DNA of 64,000 bases from Kaistella antarctica (GCF_900109615.1 NZ_FOIX01000004.1:248001-312000), one strand, 5' to 3'. Numbered from the stretch's first letter, positions 34,768 through 43,508 are shown. Notes: generated by a model not told the origin, from the letters alone. Numbers and translations are program-made.

Positions 34768-35791
34768 TAGTTTTATCTTTTGAGTTGGTCTCAAGAGTAT
34801 TTATTCGTTTAACAATATCAGCAAAATTTCTAAAGTGTACATAATTTCTACGGTAATCACTTGCATTTATAGCAGGTGAGCCGTACAGAATCTCGCCGTC
34901 TTTGGTGCTGGAGTTGACCCCGCTTTGTGCCTGAACTTTTACTTGATTTCCGATTTTAATATGACCAACAATTCCGACTTGACCACCGATTTGATTCCAG
35001 TCGCCAATGACCGTTGATCCCGCTATTCCTGTTTGGGCAGCAATTACATTATGTTCTCCAATTTTCACGTTGTGCGCGATCTGGATTAAGTTATCGATTT
35101 TGGTTCCTTTTCCGATGACGGTTGACCCTATGGTTCCACGGTCAATACAACAGTTAGATCCGATTTCGACATTATCTTCAAGAATAACATTACCTAATTG
35201 TGGAATTTTTTGAAAGCCATCTTTGGTCGGTTGAAAACCAAAACCATCAGACCCAATAACCGTATTGGAATGCACGATGCAGTTGTCGCCAATGACGCAA
35301 TAATCGTAAATTCTAACGCCACTATATAGAACGCAGTTCTTACCAATCTTCACATTTTTACCGATAAAAACCTGTGGATAAATTTGAGATCCATCACCGA
35401 TTTTTACCTTTTCAGATACACAGGTAAAAGCTCCCACATAAACATTTTCGCCTACCGTGGCAGATTCATGAAAAACAGCTCCGTCTTCGATTCCAGATTT
35501 TCGACCTTGCATTTCTTGGTACAGATTCATTAAAACCTGAAAAGCTAAATAAGCATCTTCTACCGCAATAATAGTAGGCCGATAAGATTTTTCGGATAAA
35601 AGTTTTTCTGAAACAATAAGGACTGAACATTTCGACTCATCGATATGCTCTGCAAATCTTTGTTGAGCAACGAAAGAAAGATGTCCCGTTTCGCCACTTT
35701 CTATGGGCGAAACTCCTGTGATTAGCGCGTGCTCATCTCCTATGATTCTTCCGTTAATAAAATTTGCAATCTGCGATGCGGTAAACTCCAT
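34760..35791 (-). CDS. lpxD: UDP-3-O-acylglucosamine N-acyltransferase LpxD
   Basis: A 343-residue LpxD, the third enzyme of lipid A synthesis. It has the N-terminal uridine-binding lobe (about 1-100), the hexapeptide helix (about 105-310), the catalytic His in [13 protein letters not shown] and a C-terminal helical tail. The start at [11 protein letters not shown] is chosen from the family N-terminus and a TATCTTTG box 6 nt upstream. A longer frame would begin within that box. It heads the lpx operon or follows the HD gene in one transcript. Confidence 0.94.
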   Translation of the reverse strand: MEFTASQIANFINGRIIGDEHALITGVSPIESGETGHLSFVAQQRFAEHIDESKCSVLIVSEKLLSEKSYRPTIIAVEDAYLAFQVLMNLYQEMQGRKSGIEDGAVFHESATVGENVYVGAFTCVSEKVKIGDGSQIYPQVFIGKNVKIGKNCVLYSGVRIYDYCVIGDNCIVHSNTVIGSDGFGFQPTKDGFQKIPQLGNVILEDNVEIGSNCCIDRGTIGSTVIGKGTKIDNLIQIAHNVKIGEHNVIAAQTGIAGSTVIGDWNQIGGQVGIVGHIKIGNQVKVQAQSGVNSSTKDGEILYGSPAINASDYRRNYVHFRNFADIVKRINTLETNSKDKTNE

Positions 35792-35797
35792 ATCTGG

Positions 35798-35805
35798 CAA
35801 AGATA
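35798..35805 (-). promoter_or_regulatory. TAnnTTTG promoter box, lpxD
   Basis: TATCTTTG on the minus strand ends 6 nt before the lpxD ATG, giving a nearly leaderless start for the lipid A operon. Confidence 0.6.
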
Positions 35806-35853
35806 ACAAATTCCCAAATACGCCAAATCATTTAGGCTACAAAAAAAACGGCT

Positions 35854-37065
35854 TTAGATTTCCCGTGGGAATGATAAAATGTACTTAGTATTTGGTTGAT
35901 TGATAAAGGAAGAAAGAATTTGATTCTCCGAATGATCGAGCGTGATTTTGCCCCCGTTTTTTTGAAGCAGATAAATTGGTTGTTCCTCGGCATTGTAAGG
36001 AAGGAGATCGCGGGAGATTTGATCGACCAGTTCAGACCCAATATCGACACCAAATTTCAGATTTGTTTTAGCGATTTTATCTTGGATAAATTCCGAATCA
36101 AATGGTTTTGATGAAATGATTGTTTTAGGGAACTGCCTTTGAATAACGCACGTACATAAATAGCATAAAATCACATCTTCACTTTTTGTCCAGAATTTTA
36201 TGGCTTGAATAACATCGTTATCATCTAACTCTGTAAATCTTTGAATATCTTCTTCAGTCGCTTTTTCAAATTCATTCTTATGTAAGAAATAAGACAGGTT
36301 TTCGGAGGCAGGAAGAACTTTTCCTGTAGAAACCAGATATTTTGCACGACCTAAAATTTTAACCAACAGATATTCTGCAATTGCAGAAGTCTTATGATAA
36401 TAGACTTGCCAGTACATGAACATTCTTGCAGTCAGGAAATTTTCGATGGAGTAAATTCCTTTGGCATCAATCACTAATTCATCTTCAGAAACATTCATCA
36501 TGGAAATGATCCGCTGGGTGTTGACGTTTCCTTCAACAACTCCAGTGTAGAAACTATCGCGTTTTAAATAATCCAGGCGATCGACATCTAACTGAGAGGA
36601 AATTAATTGATTGAAGAATTTCCGTTCGTAATTTCCTTTAAACATTTCTATCGCCATTGAAAGTTGACCGTCAAATTCTTCATTCATTTTGTTCATCAAC
36701 AAAAGCGATAATTTTTCATGATGCCAGTCATGCATCAACATATTTTCTAAAGCATGAGAAAATGGACCGTGACCAATATCGTGAAGCAAAATTGCCAACA
36801 TTGCTGCTTTCTCCTCTTCTTTAGAAATCTGTGTCCCTTTTAGTTTCAAAGTTTCCAAAGCGGTGAACATTAAATGCATCGCTCCTAACGCATGATGAAA
36901 TCTGGTATGCGTCGCTCCAGGAAAAATTAAATTTAACAAACCTGTTTGCGAGATTCGCCTTAATCTTTGAAAATAGGGATGTTCGATGACATCAAAAAGA
37001 ATTTCGTGCGGAATGCTGATAAATCCATGGACAGGATCGTTGATGATTTTAAATTTATTAGTCAT
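35854..37065 (-). CDS. HD-domain hydrolase (dNTPase/YdhJ-like)
   Basis: A 403-residue metal-dependent hydrolase of the HD superfamily close to the SAMHD1/YdhJ group. It shows the opening IINDPVHGFISIP, FQRLRRISQTG, the histidine in TRFHHALGAMH, the HD pair in LLHDIGHGPFSHALE and the distal Asp in LDVDRLDYLKRD. A nucleoside triphosphatase activity is likely but not certain. It is upstream of lpxD on the same strand, 62 nt away, and divergent from porX across 235 nt. Confidence 0.87.
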   Translation of the reverse strand: MTNKFKIINDPVHGFISIPHEILFDVIEHPYFQRLRRISQTGLLNLIFPGATHTRFHHALGAMHLMFTALETLKLKGTQISKEEEKAAMLAILLHDIGHGPFSHALENMLMHDWHHEKLSLLLMNKMNEEFDGQLSMAIEMFKGNYERKFFNQLISSQLDVDRLDYLKRDSFYTGVVEGNVNTQRIISMMNVSEDELVIDAKGIYSIENFLTARMFMYWQVYYHKTSAIAEYLLVKILGRAKYLVSTGKVLPASENLSYFLHKNEFEKATEEDIQRFTELDDNDVIQAIKFWTKSEDVILCYLCTCVIQRQFPKTIISSKPFDSEFIQDKIAKTNLKFGVDIGSELVDQISRDLLPYNAEEQPIYLLQKNGGKITLDHSENQILSSFINQPNTKYILSFPREI

Positions 37066-37084
37066 AGGATAATCTTCGAGATCA

Positions 37085-37092
37085 CAAATTTA
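37085..37092 (-). promoter_or_regulatory. TAnnTTTG promoter box, HD hydrolase
   Basis: TAAATTTG on the minus strand, 19 nt before the start codon. It lies in the divergent gap with porX. Confidence 0.5.
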
Positions 37093-37300
37093 CAATTTAG
37101 TTTTACGGTATAGGTTGCGAGCGAATTTTACCAAGCGCTCATTTTTATTCATTCTATTTAAATTTAACGGAACTTTAACTTGACCTTACAGAAAAGTTGG
37201 CAGTTTTTGGTTGTATTTTTGATGACGCTAAAATTATCAAACATCGAGTATTAATCGATAGTTTCATAGTTTAGCAATAAACCTTAAACAAAAAAAATAG

Positions 37301-38842
37301 ATGGCAAAAGTTATATGGATCGATGATGAAGTAGATTTACTAAAACCACATATTGTATTTTTAGAAAACAAGGGATACCAAGTTTCGCCCGTGAACAATG
37401 TAAACGAAGCTTTAGAAATGATTGAAAAAGAAAATTTTCAACTGGCTTTATTGGATGAAAACATGCCTGGAATTTCTGGTCTGGAAGCAATCCCGATGAT
37501 TAAAAACATCGATTCAGCCATAAAAATCGTGATGGTTACCAAGAATGAAGAGGAACTAATAATGGAACAAGCCATCGGTTCGCAGATTGCGGATTATATT
37601 TTGAAACCGGTTAACCCAAATCAAATTTTATTGTCTTTAAAGAAAAATCTTCAAGAAGAAACTTTGGTTGAACAGAAAACAATTTTGGAATATCAACAGG
37701 AATTTCGAAATCTTTCGATGGAGCTTTCTTATTTAAGAACCCATAAAGATTGGGCCGAATATTATAAAAAAATCCTGAACTGGGAGATTAAATTCGATAA
37801 AGTTTTTGATAATGAATTCTCTGATTTATTGCAATCTCAAAAGGAAGAGGCAAATATTCAATTCTCAAAATTCATTGAAAACAATTACGAAGATTGGTTG
37901 AATTCGTCGGATAAACCAATGATGAGTCACACTTTATTTAAAGATAAAATTAAAACTGAAGTTGAGAAAGAAAAGGTTTTGTTATTAATGATCGACAATC
38001 TACGGTATGATCAGTGGAAAGTGATTGAACCTTTATTCACTAAATTTTATCAGAAAACTTCTGAAGATTCTTATTACAGTATTTTACCAACAGCGACTCA
38101 GTATGCTAGGAATTCATTTTTTGCGGGTTTAATGCCGTCTGAAATTGAAAAAAGATTTCCGCAATATTGGATTAATGATAACGAAGATGGGAACAAAAAT
38201 GAGCATGAGCGCGACTTCTTGGAAGATCAAATGAAACGTTTGGGACTTTCTCATAAATCGATGAAGTATTTGAAAATTTTGAATGCTGATTTCGAGCGCA
38301 AGGTTTTGGATGATTTCAACCAACACAAAAGCAATGACTTGTTGGTGATTGTGTATAATTTCATCGATATTTTATCTCACGCCAAAACGGATAATGTTAT
38401 TGTTAATCAGTTAATCCGAGATGATAAAACATTTAGATCGTTAACGTACACTTGGTTTGAAAATTCATCGTTATTAAAAATCATCAAACAAGCAGCAGAA
38501 AACGGATTCAAACTCGTAATTACCACTGATCATGGAACGATATACGTTAAAAAGCCGAGCAAAGTAGTTGGCGACCGTGAAACGTCGACTAACATTCGAT
38601 ACAAAACAGGCCGTAGTTTAACCTACGAAAAAGGAGATGTGTGGGCGATTTCCAATCCGGAAAAATTATTTTTACCAAAAGGAAATTTGAGTTCCAAATA
38701 TATCTTTGCAAAAAATAATACGTTTCTAGCCTATCCGAAAAACTACAATCATTTTGTGAATTATTATAAAGAAACTTATCAGCATGGTGGGATTTCTTTG
38801 GAGGAATGTATTATTCCGATCAGCATATTAGAACCTAAATAA
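37301..38842 (+). CDS. porX: T9SS regulator PorX (response regulator with PglZ domain)
   Basis: A 513-residue protein regulating the type IX secretion system with the kinase PorY and an ECF sigma factor. The receiver domain (1-120) has the acidic pair at 8-9, phosphate-accepting Asp52 (LLDENMPG), Thr80 and Lys102. A helical linker leads to a PglZ domain (about 200-513) of the alkaline phosphatase superfamily with MIDNLRYDQW, ITTDHGTIYV and YQHGGISLEE, the zinc ligands. Published work on family members describes a phosphodiesterase acting on nucleotides. porY is not in the window. Confidence 0.95.
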   Translation: MAKVIWIDDEVDLLKPHIVFLENKGYQVSPVNNVNEALEMIEKENFQLALLDENMPGISGLEAIPMIKNIDSAIKIVMVTKNEEELIMEQAIGSQIADYILKPVNPNQILLSLKKNLQEETLVEQKTILEYQQEFRNLSMELSYLRTHKDWAEYYKKILNWEIKFDKVFDNEFSDLLQSQKEEANIQFSKFIENNYEDWLNSSDKPMMSHTLFKDKIKTEVEKEKVLLLMIDNLRYDQWKVIEPLFTKFYQKTSEDSYYSILPTATQYARNSFFAGLMPSEIEKRFPQYWINDNEDGNKNEHERDFLEDQMKRLGLSHKSMKYLKILNADFERKVLDDFNQHKSNDLLVIVYNFIDILSHAKTDNVIVNQLIRDDKTFRSLTYTWFENSSLLKIIKQAAENGFKLVITTDHGTIYVKKPSKVVGDRETSTNIRYKTGRSLTYEKGDVWAISNPEKLFLPKGNLSSKYIFAKNNTFLAYPKNYNHFVNYYKETYQHGGISLEECIIPISILEPK

Positions 38843-38876
38843 GTTTTTTCATAGTTTATTTAATTTGGGTTCTAGG

Positions 38877-38909
38877 GCGGAAAAAATCTTTGGTTTTTTC
38901 CGCTTTTTT
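38877..38909 (+). terminator. Terminator after porX
   Basis: GCGGAAAAAA and TTTTTTCCGC form a 10-bp stem around a 7-nt loop, followed by six T. Confidence 0.88.
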
Positions 38910-38945
38910 ATGCCCTAAATTTTGATAGAACAAAATCCTAATTTG

Positions 38946-38953
38946 TATTTTTG
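38946..38953 (+). promoter_or_regulatory. TAnnTTTG promoter box, xth
   Basis: TATTTTTG on the plus strand, 16 nt before the xth ATG. Confidence 0.55.
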
Positions 38954-38969
38954 ATGAAATTGAAAATAA

Positions 38970-39731
38970 ATGAAAATCATCTCTTATAATGTGAATGGAA
39001 TTCGGGCCGCTTTTACCAAAGATTTTTTAGGTTGGCTGAATGTTGCAAATCCAGATGTCATCTGCATACAAGAAAGTAAAGCAGGCAACGATCAAATCGA
39101 TATTAAAAGCTTACAAGAAAACGGCTATTTCAGCTACTGGCATTCTGCTCAGAAAAAAGGATATTCTGGTGTTGGGATTGCCTCTAAAGTTCAACCCAAT
39201 CATGTTGAATATGGATGCGGAATTGAACACTACGATTCTGAAGGCCGAATTATGCGTGCAGATTTCGAGGGATTCTCCGTGATTTCTGTCTATGTTCCGT
39301 CGGCTTCCAATATCGAAAGACTGGATTTTAAAATGAAATTTTGCTCTGATTTTCTGAATTACATCAAAGAACTAAAGAAAACGATTCCTAACCTTATTAT
39401 ATGCGGCGATTTTAATATCTGCCACCACCCAATTGATATTCACAATCCAGAAGGTTTAAAGAACACCTCTGGCTTTCTACCGATGGAAAGAGAATGGATG
39501 ACTCAGTTCATCGAAGAATGCGAATTGATTGACAGTTTCAGATTCTTTAATGATCAACCAGATAATTATTCCTGGTGGAGTTACCGACAAAATTCCCGCG
39601 CCAGAAATAAAGGCTGGAGATTGGATTATAATTTCGTGTCGTATTCTTTGAAGGATCAGCTTTCCCGGGCGGCGATATTGAGCGAGGCGGTGCATTCGGA
39701 TCATTGTCCGGTTATGGTGGAACTATCTTAG
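38970..39731 (+). CDS. xth: Exodeoxyribonuclease III
   Basis: A 253-residue repair nuclease of the AP endonuclease/ExoIII family that cuts at abasic sites and trims 3' ends. It has the catalytic Asn in SYNVNGIRAAF, Glu in ICIQESKAG, Asp-Asn in CGDFNICHHP and the final Asp-His in SDHCPVMVEL. The length is normal for the short ExoIII class. It has its own promoter box and terminator-like hairpin. Confidence 0.95.
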   Translation: MKIISYNVNGIRAAFTKDFLGWLNVANPDVICIQESKAGNDQIDIKSLQENGYFSYWHSAQKKGYSGVGIASKVQPNHVEYGCGIEHYDSEGRIMRADFEGFSVISVYVPSASNIERLDFKMKFCSDFLNYIKELKKTIPNLIICGDFNICHHPIDIHNPEGLKNTSGFLPMEREWMTQFIEECELIDSFRFFNDQPDNYSWWSYRQNSRARNKGWRLDYNFVSYSLKDQLSRAAILSEAVHSDHCPVMVELS

Positions 39732-39739
39732 TTGTTTTT

Positions 39740-39842
39740 ATAGGATTTATCCTATTTTTTGATTCGATATTCATAGGGCTTCACCCTATGCTATTGACTA
39801 CGCCACTTCGTGGCTTTATCGTTAGAGTGCATTAGATGCACT
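39740..39842. repeat. Array of four small hairpins after xth
   Basis: Four perfect inverted repeats follow one another: ATAGGAT/ATCCTAT (39740-39755, followed by T6, so a likely xth terminator), CATAGGG/CCCTATG with loop CTTCA (39772-39790), GCCAC/GTGGC (39802-39814) and AGTGCAT/ATGCACT (39826-39842). They fill the first part of a 415-nt gap whose second part holds copy C of the GCGACCC repeat and the rlpA terminator. No coding is evident. Confidence 0.65.
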
Positions 39843-39904
39843 ATTCGTTTTTTGGAGATAATTCGGTGGTAATTTTTATCTGAAGTATTGAAATGATGCT
39901 ATTA

Positions 39905-40003
39905 TTGCGACCCGAGTTGAGTGGAGCTCTTTTTTATTGTTGGCTGAGCGTAGTCGAAGCCAACAATAAAAAAAGCGGGAGCGGAACGCGGATTTGTTCG
40001 CCC
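39905..40003. repeat. Dispersed hairpin repeat, copy C (longest stem)
   Basis: TTGCGACCCGA on the left and CGGA....GTTCGCCC on the right, as in copies A and B. The interior is a perfect 16-bp stem (39930-39945 with 39958-39973): TTTTTTATTGTTGGCT and AGCCAACAATAAAAAA. The 12-nt loop is GAGCGTAGTCGA. With the end of the stem the loop reads GGCTGAGCGTAGTCGAAGCC, itself near-palindromic. Confidence 0.85.
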
Positions 40004-40100
40004 AAATAAATTTAACTAGAAAATCCACTGCCCTGAAATTTAATGATTGCTCTGAAAAAGGTATGATTGTTGTCTCTTCTCTAAAGTTAAGGCCAATAAA

Positions 40101-40126
40101 AAAGCCGACTCTAGTGAGACGGCTTT
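40101..40126 (-). terminator. Terminator after rlpA
   Basis: AAAGCCG and CGGCTTT pair, with inner CTC/GAG, and a T run follows on the minus strand. It is 20 nt past the rlpA stop codon. Confidence 0.82.
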
Positions 40127-40146
40127 GATTGTTTTTAACTTAAATG

Positions 40147-40524
40147 TTAATCGTTGTCGATAATTTCGTATTCAACAGGCATAGTTCCTTTGGAAGGATT
40201 GCCAATCGCTTTGAAGGCAGCTTTGGAAAGGTCGAGTGCTCTGGAAGAATGAAAAGGACCGCGGTCATTTATTTCTACTACTACACTTTTCCCTGATCTC
40301 AGGTTGGTTACTTTAACCATCGTTCCGAAAGGAAGCGTTCTGTTGGCTGCAGTTAATTTTTGATTACTGAAAATATCGCCGCTTGCCGTTTTTCTACCGT
40401 TAAACTTATCGTGGTAAAACGATGCAAAACTTGTTTTTTTAGCATCTTCGGTATTTGTCTTAAATGAAAACAGACCGAGTGTTGAAATCATCATTATGAT
40501 TAGGAGTGTTCCTCTTTGAATCAT
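40147..40524 (-). CDS. rlpA: RlpA-like double-psi beta-barrel protein
   Basis: A small secreted protein of 125 residues when started at MIQRGTLLIIM, which gives a normal signal peptide. An upstream extension of 21 residues would push the start to the promoter box and is rejected. The mature part is one double-psi beta barrel: ASFYHDKFNGRKTASGD, LPFGTMVKVTNL and the catalytic Asp in INDRGPFHSSRALDLS. RlpA proteins cut peptidoglycan strands lacking stem peptides at septa. The SPOR domain of enteric RlpA is absent. Confidence 0.88.
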   Translation of the reverse strand: MIQRGTLLIIMMISTLGLFSFKTNTEDAKKTSFASFYHDKFNGRKTASGDIFSNQKLTAANRTLPFGTMVKVTNLRSGKSVVVEINDRGPFHSSRALDLSKAAFKAIGNPSKGTMPVEYEIIDND

Positions 40525-40555
40525 TTTGAATTTATTTTTGTGGGTTTTGACTTTG

Positions 40556-40563
40556 CAAATGTA
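40556..40563 (-). promoter_or_regulatory. TAnnTTTG promoter box, rlpA
   Basis: TACATTTG on the minus strand, 31 nt before the rlpA ATG. Confidence 0.55.
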
Positions 40564-40593
40564 TTCTGTAATTGACTTATACAACACCCAGAT

Positions 40594-40720
40594 AGTTAAA
40601 CTCTCATAATGAATTGTTAAATTTTTGTTAACAACTTCCGCATTCTCTTTAATAGTAGTAACTCACAAACATTCTTAAATTATGTTAAAATTAGCTTCAA
40701 AATGTTAACGATATTAACTA
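40594..40720. promoter_or_regulatory. GTTAA-rich stretch upstream of rlpA
   Basis: Five GTTAA words, plus an ATTAAC, in about 125 nt: at 40595, 40616, 40628, 40684 and 40704. Two are arranged as inverted pairs (GTTAA...TTAAC). The gap from 40525 to 40867 otherwise contains the rlpA promoter and the rimO terminator. It could be an operator region. The local AT richness makes some of these expected by chance. Confidence 0.3.
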
Positions 40721-40780
40721 ATCATCGCATAGCAAGTAAGCATTTGTCGTGACAACCTACTGATTACCTTTAGGTTAAAT

Positions 40781-40815
40781 AAAAAATACTTCTAGAAATT
40801 CCAGAAGTATTTTTT
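40781..40815 (-). terminator. Terminator after rimO
   Basis: AAAAAATACTTCT and AGAAGTATTTTTT form a 13-bp stem around a 9-nt loop, with a T run on either strand. Confidence 0.88.
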
Positions 40816-40867
40816 TGAATAATATTTTTACTGAATTGTCAGAAATTTGACAAATTATTGCAATATC

Positions 40868-42169
40868 TTAAATCAACTCTCCGTACAAATCGAACTCTTC
40901 CGCAGAAGTTATTCTAATTTCGGCAAATTCTCCAATCGATAAATAGGTGTTTTCGGCAGAAACTAAAACTGTATTGTCAACATCTGGTGAATCGAATTCA
41001 GTTCGTCCTACGAAATAATTCCCTTCTTTACGATCGAAAATACAACGGTACAATTTTCCGATTCTCTCCTGGTTTTTTTCCCAAGAAATCTGAGACTGTA
41101 ATTCCATGATCTCTTCTACTCTGGCTTCTTTTACTTCTTGAGGAACATCGTCTTCTAAAACATAAGCCGTCGTGTTTTCTTCATGGGAATAGGTGAAGCA
41201 ACCTAAACGGTCGAATCTTTGCTCCCGAACCCATTCTTTCATTTCCTGGAATCTTTCTTCGGTCTCGCCTGGGAAACCAACAATCAGCGTCGTTCTGATG
41301 GCCATATCTGGAACCATCTGTCTGAATTTGGCTAATAATGCATTTGTTTTTTCATGAGAAGTTCCACGTTTCATAGCTTTCAACAAATCAGAATTGATGT
41401 GCTGTAAAGGAATGTCGATATAGTTACAAACTTTTGGTTCATCTCTGATGATCTCTAAAACATCTTCAGGGAAACCTGTAGGGAAAGCATAATGTAAACG
41501 AATCCACTCAATTCCTTCTACTTTCACCAAACGCAAAAGTAAATCTCCTAAGGCACGTTTCTTATAGATATCTAAACCGTAATAGGTTAAATCCTGAGCA
41601 ATTAAGATTAATTCTTTAACTCCTTTCTTGGCTAATTTCTCAGCTTCAATCACTAAGTTTTCAATTGGTGTGGAAATATTTTTTCCTCTCATTAATGGAA
41701 TTGCACAAAATGAACATGGACGGTCGCAACCTTCAGAAATCTTTAAATAAGCATAATGTCTTGGCGTGGTCACCATTCTTTCACCTACCAATTCGTGTTT
41801 ATAATCTGCACCTAAATGCTTTAATAATAAAGGTAAGTCCCGTGTCCCGAAATATTGATCAACATCAGGAATCTCTCTGATTAAATCTGGCTTGTATCTC
41901 TCGGACAGACAACCTGTAACGAAAACCTGCTCTACTTCGCCTCTATTTTTTGCCTCTACATATTCGAGAATCGTATTGATGCTTTCTTCTTTTGCATTAT
42001 CGATGAAACCGCACGTATTAATAACCACGATATCGCCTTTATCTTCGTGTACTACTTCTTTTCCGTTGGCTTGTAATTGTCCCATCAAGACTTCAGAATC
42101 GTAGACATTTTTGGAACATCCAAGAGTTACGATATTGATTTTCTTTTTTCCTACTGATTTCGTGCGCAT
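40868..42169 (-). CDS. rimO: Ribosomal protein S12 methylthiotransferase RimO
   Basis: A 433-residue radical-SAM enzyme that adds a methylthio group to an Asp of S12. The N-terminal UPF0004 domain supplies three Cys (TLGCSKNVYDSE, NTCGFIDNAKEES, TGCLSERYK) for one cluster. The radical-SAM motif CDRPCSFC supplies the other. A TRAM domain ends the protein. The start at MRTKSVGKKK is chosen because the longer frame begins in the promoter region with TTG. Confidence 0.94.
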   Translation of the reverse strand: MRTKSVGKKKINIVTLGCSKNVYDSEVLMGQLQANGKEVVHEDKGDIVVINTCGFIDNAKEESINTILEYVEAKNRGEVEQVFVTGCLSERYKPDLIREIPDVDQYFGTRDLPLLLKHLGADYKHELVGERMVTTPRHYAYLKISEGCDRPCSFCAIPLMRGKNISTPIENLVIEAEKLAKKGVKELILIAQDLTYYGLDIYKKRALGDLLLRLVKVEGIEWIRLHYAFPTGFPEDVLEIIRDEPKVCNYIDIPLQHINSDLLKAMKRGTSHEKTNALLAKFRQMVPDMAIRTTLIVGFPGETEERFQEMKEWVREQRFDRLGCFTYSHEENTTAYVLEDDVPQEVKEARVEEIMELQSQISWEKNQERIGKLYRCIFDRKEGNYFVGRTEFDSPDVDNTVLVSAENTYLSIGEFAEIRITSAEEFDLYGELI

Positions 42170-42187
42170 TATAAAATTTATTGGGCG

Positions 42188-42195
42188 CAAAGGTA
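42188..42195 (-). promoter_or_regulatory. TAnnTTTG promoter box, rimO
   Basis: TACCTTTG on the minus strand, 18 nt before the rimO ATG. Confidence 0.55.
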
Positions 42196-42214
42196 AGCAT
42201 ATTAATGCGAAAAA

Positions 42215-43432
42215 TTATTCTTCTGGTTGATTGTCTTTATCTAACCTTGCCAATTTTAAACTTTCATCTTTGGCTTTTTTCTCAAATAAAAGTCCGATCA
42301 TCATTACAAAAGTTGTGAGTAAAATAACTTGAATTACAACGGATTCATTAAGATGTATAAACCGCTGCTCTGGTGTGATACTCAAAAAAAGGAGAATGGT
42401 AATTAAGCCACGAGGCGCAATATAGAAGAGCGGTTGCATATCCATTTTTCCTAATTTTAAGAAAATTGCTCTGAAGACAAATATGGCAATCACAATTGAA
42501 ACTGACCAAACTAAAGAATCAATATTAATAATATCTTCCGTCTTTAAAACAAATCCAAATACAATAAAAAATAATGTTCGAACGATGAAAGTGGCTTCGA
42601 TAACGACCTCTTTAAACTGCTTGACTTCCCTATTAAATTTAGTAAAGCGGAAATTTCTTAAAAGTTTCAGATTCTTTAATTCATCAATATTCCCTAGTAC
42701 CAGCCCAAAAAATAGAATGAAAATCAAAGCAGGTAAATGATAAATTTTGGAAATCTGGTATATTAAAATATTCAAAATAATGATTGGACCATATTTGATA
42801 TGATGGTCAATTTTCGCCAACAGAACTGCTAAAATTAAGGAAGCAACTACAGAAATACCAAGCATTAAAACAAATTGTCCTGCAAAATGAAACGCACCAC
42901 TTAAGGAAATCACGGTCCCAAAGGTGGCAAAGTTGAAGAATATAACGCCGATGATATCGGACAAGCTGCTTTCATAGGTGATAAACTGTCGTTTGTCTTT
43001 TGATAAATTAATTGCGCTGGGGATTGCTATAGAACTGCTGATAATGCAAAAAGGGATAATGTTGATCAAGCTTTGTTTGTAAGTCAAGCCCCATTCATAA
43101 TGCAAATAAATAGAGAATCCGACCGCGATGATCACTAAAGGAATTAAAGCGATAAGAACTGATTTCTTGACCACCTCTTTTGTTGATCTGTTTAATTCTA
43201 ACTCAAGCGAACCTTCTAAAACAATTAAAATCAAACCTATGGTTCCTAAAATCGGAAGTACGATATTGAGATTTGGAACGATGATATCATACAAGCCGCC
43301 AACTTGATTTAAAACCCATCCTGTGGCGAGCAAAAATATGACTGAGGGAACTTTTGTGAATTTAGTAGTGATATCAAATAGATATGATATGAGAAGGATT
43401 ACGCAGATTCCGATGATAAAGATTTCAGCCAT
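42215..43432 (-). CDS. Monovalent cation/proton antiporter (CPA family)
   Basis: A 405-residue inner-membrane protein with about 12 helices and a charged C-terminal tail. The opening (YLFDITTKFTKVPSVIFLLATGW) and the polar helix-5 region SLSDIIGVIFFNF match sodium or potassium/proton exchangers of the CPA superfamily. No cytoplasmic TrkA domain is attached. It adjusts internal pH or cation levels. It is upstream of rimO on the same strand. TATATTTA, a variant promoter box, lies 4 nt before ATG. Confidence 0.83.
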   Translation of the reverse strand: MAEIFIIGICVILLISYLFDITTKFTKVPSVIFLLATGWVLNQVGGLYDIIVPNLNIVLPILGTIGLILIVLEGSLELELNRSTKEVVKKSVLIALIPLVIIAVGFSIYLHYEWGLTYKQSLINIIPFCIISSSIAIPSAINLSKDKRQFITYESSLSDIIGVIFFNFATFGTVISLSGAFHFAGQFVLMLGISVVASLILAVLLAKIDHHIKYGPIIILNILIYQISKIYHLPALIFILFFGLVLGNIDELKNLKLLRNFRFTKFNREVKQFKEVVIEATFIVRTLFFIVFGFVLKTEDIINIDSLVWSVSIVIAIFVFRAIFLKLGKMDMQPLFYIAPRGLITILLFLSITPEQRFIHLNESVVIQVILLTTFVMMIGLLFEKKAKDESLKLARLDKDNQPEE

Positions 43433-43508
43433 CTAGTAAATATATAAAAAAATTAAATATATTTTTTCAAACCGAGTTCCATATCTCAAAAAATTTTAAC
43501 CAAAAAAA

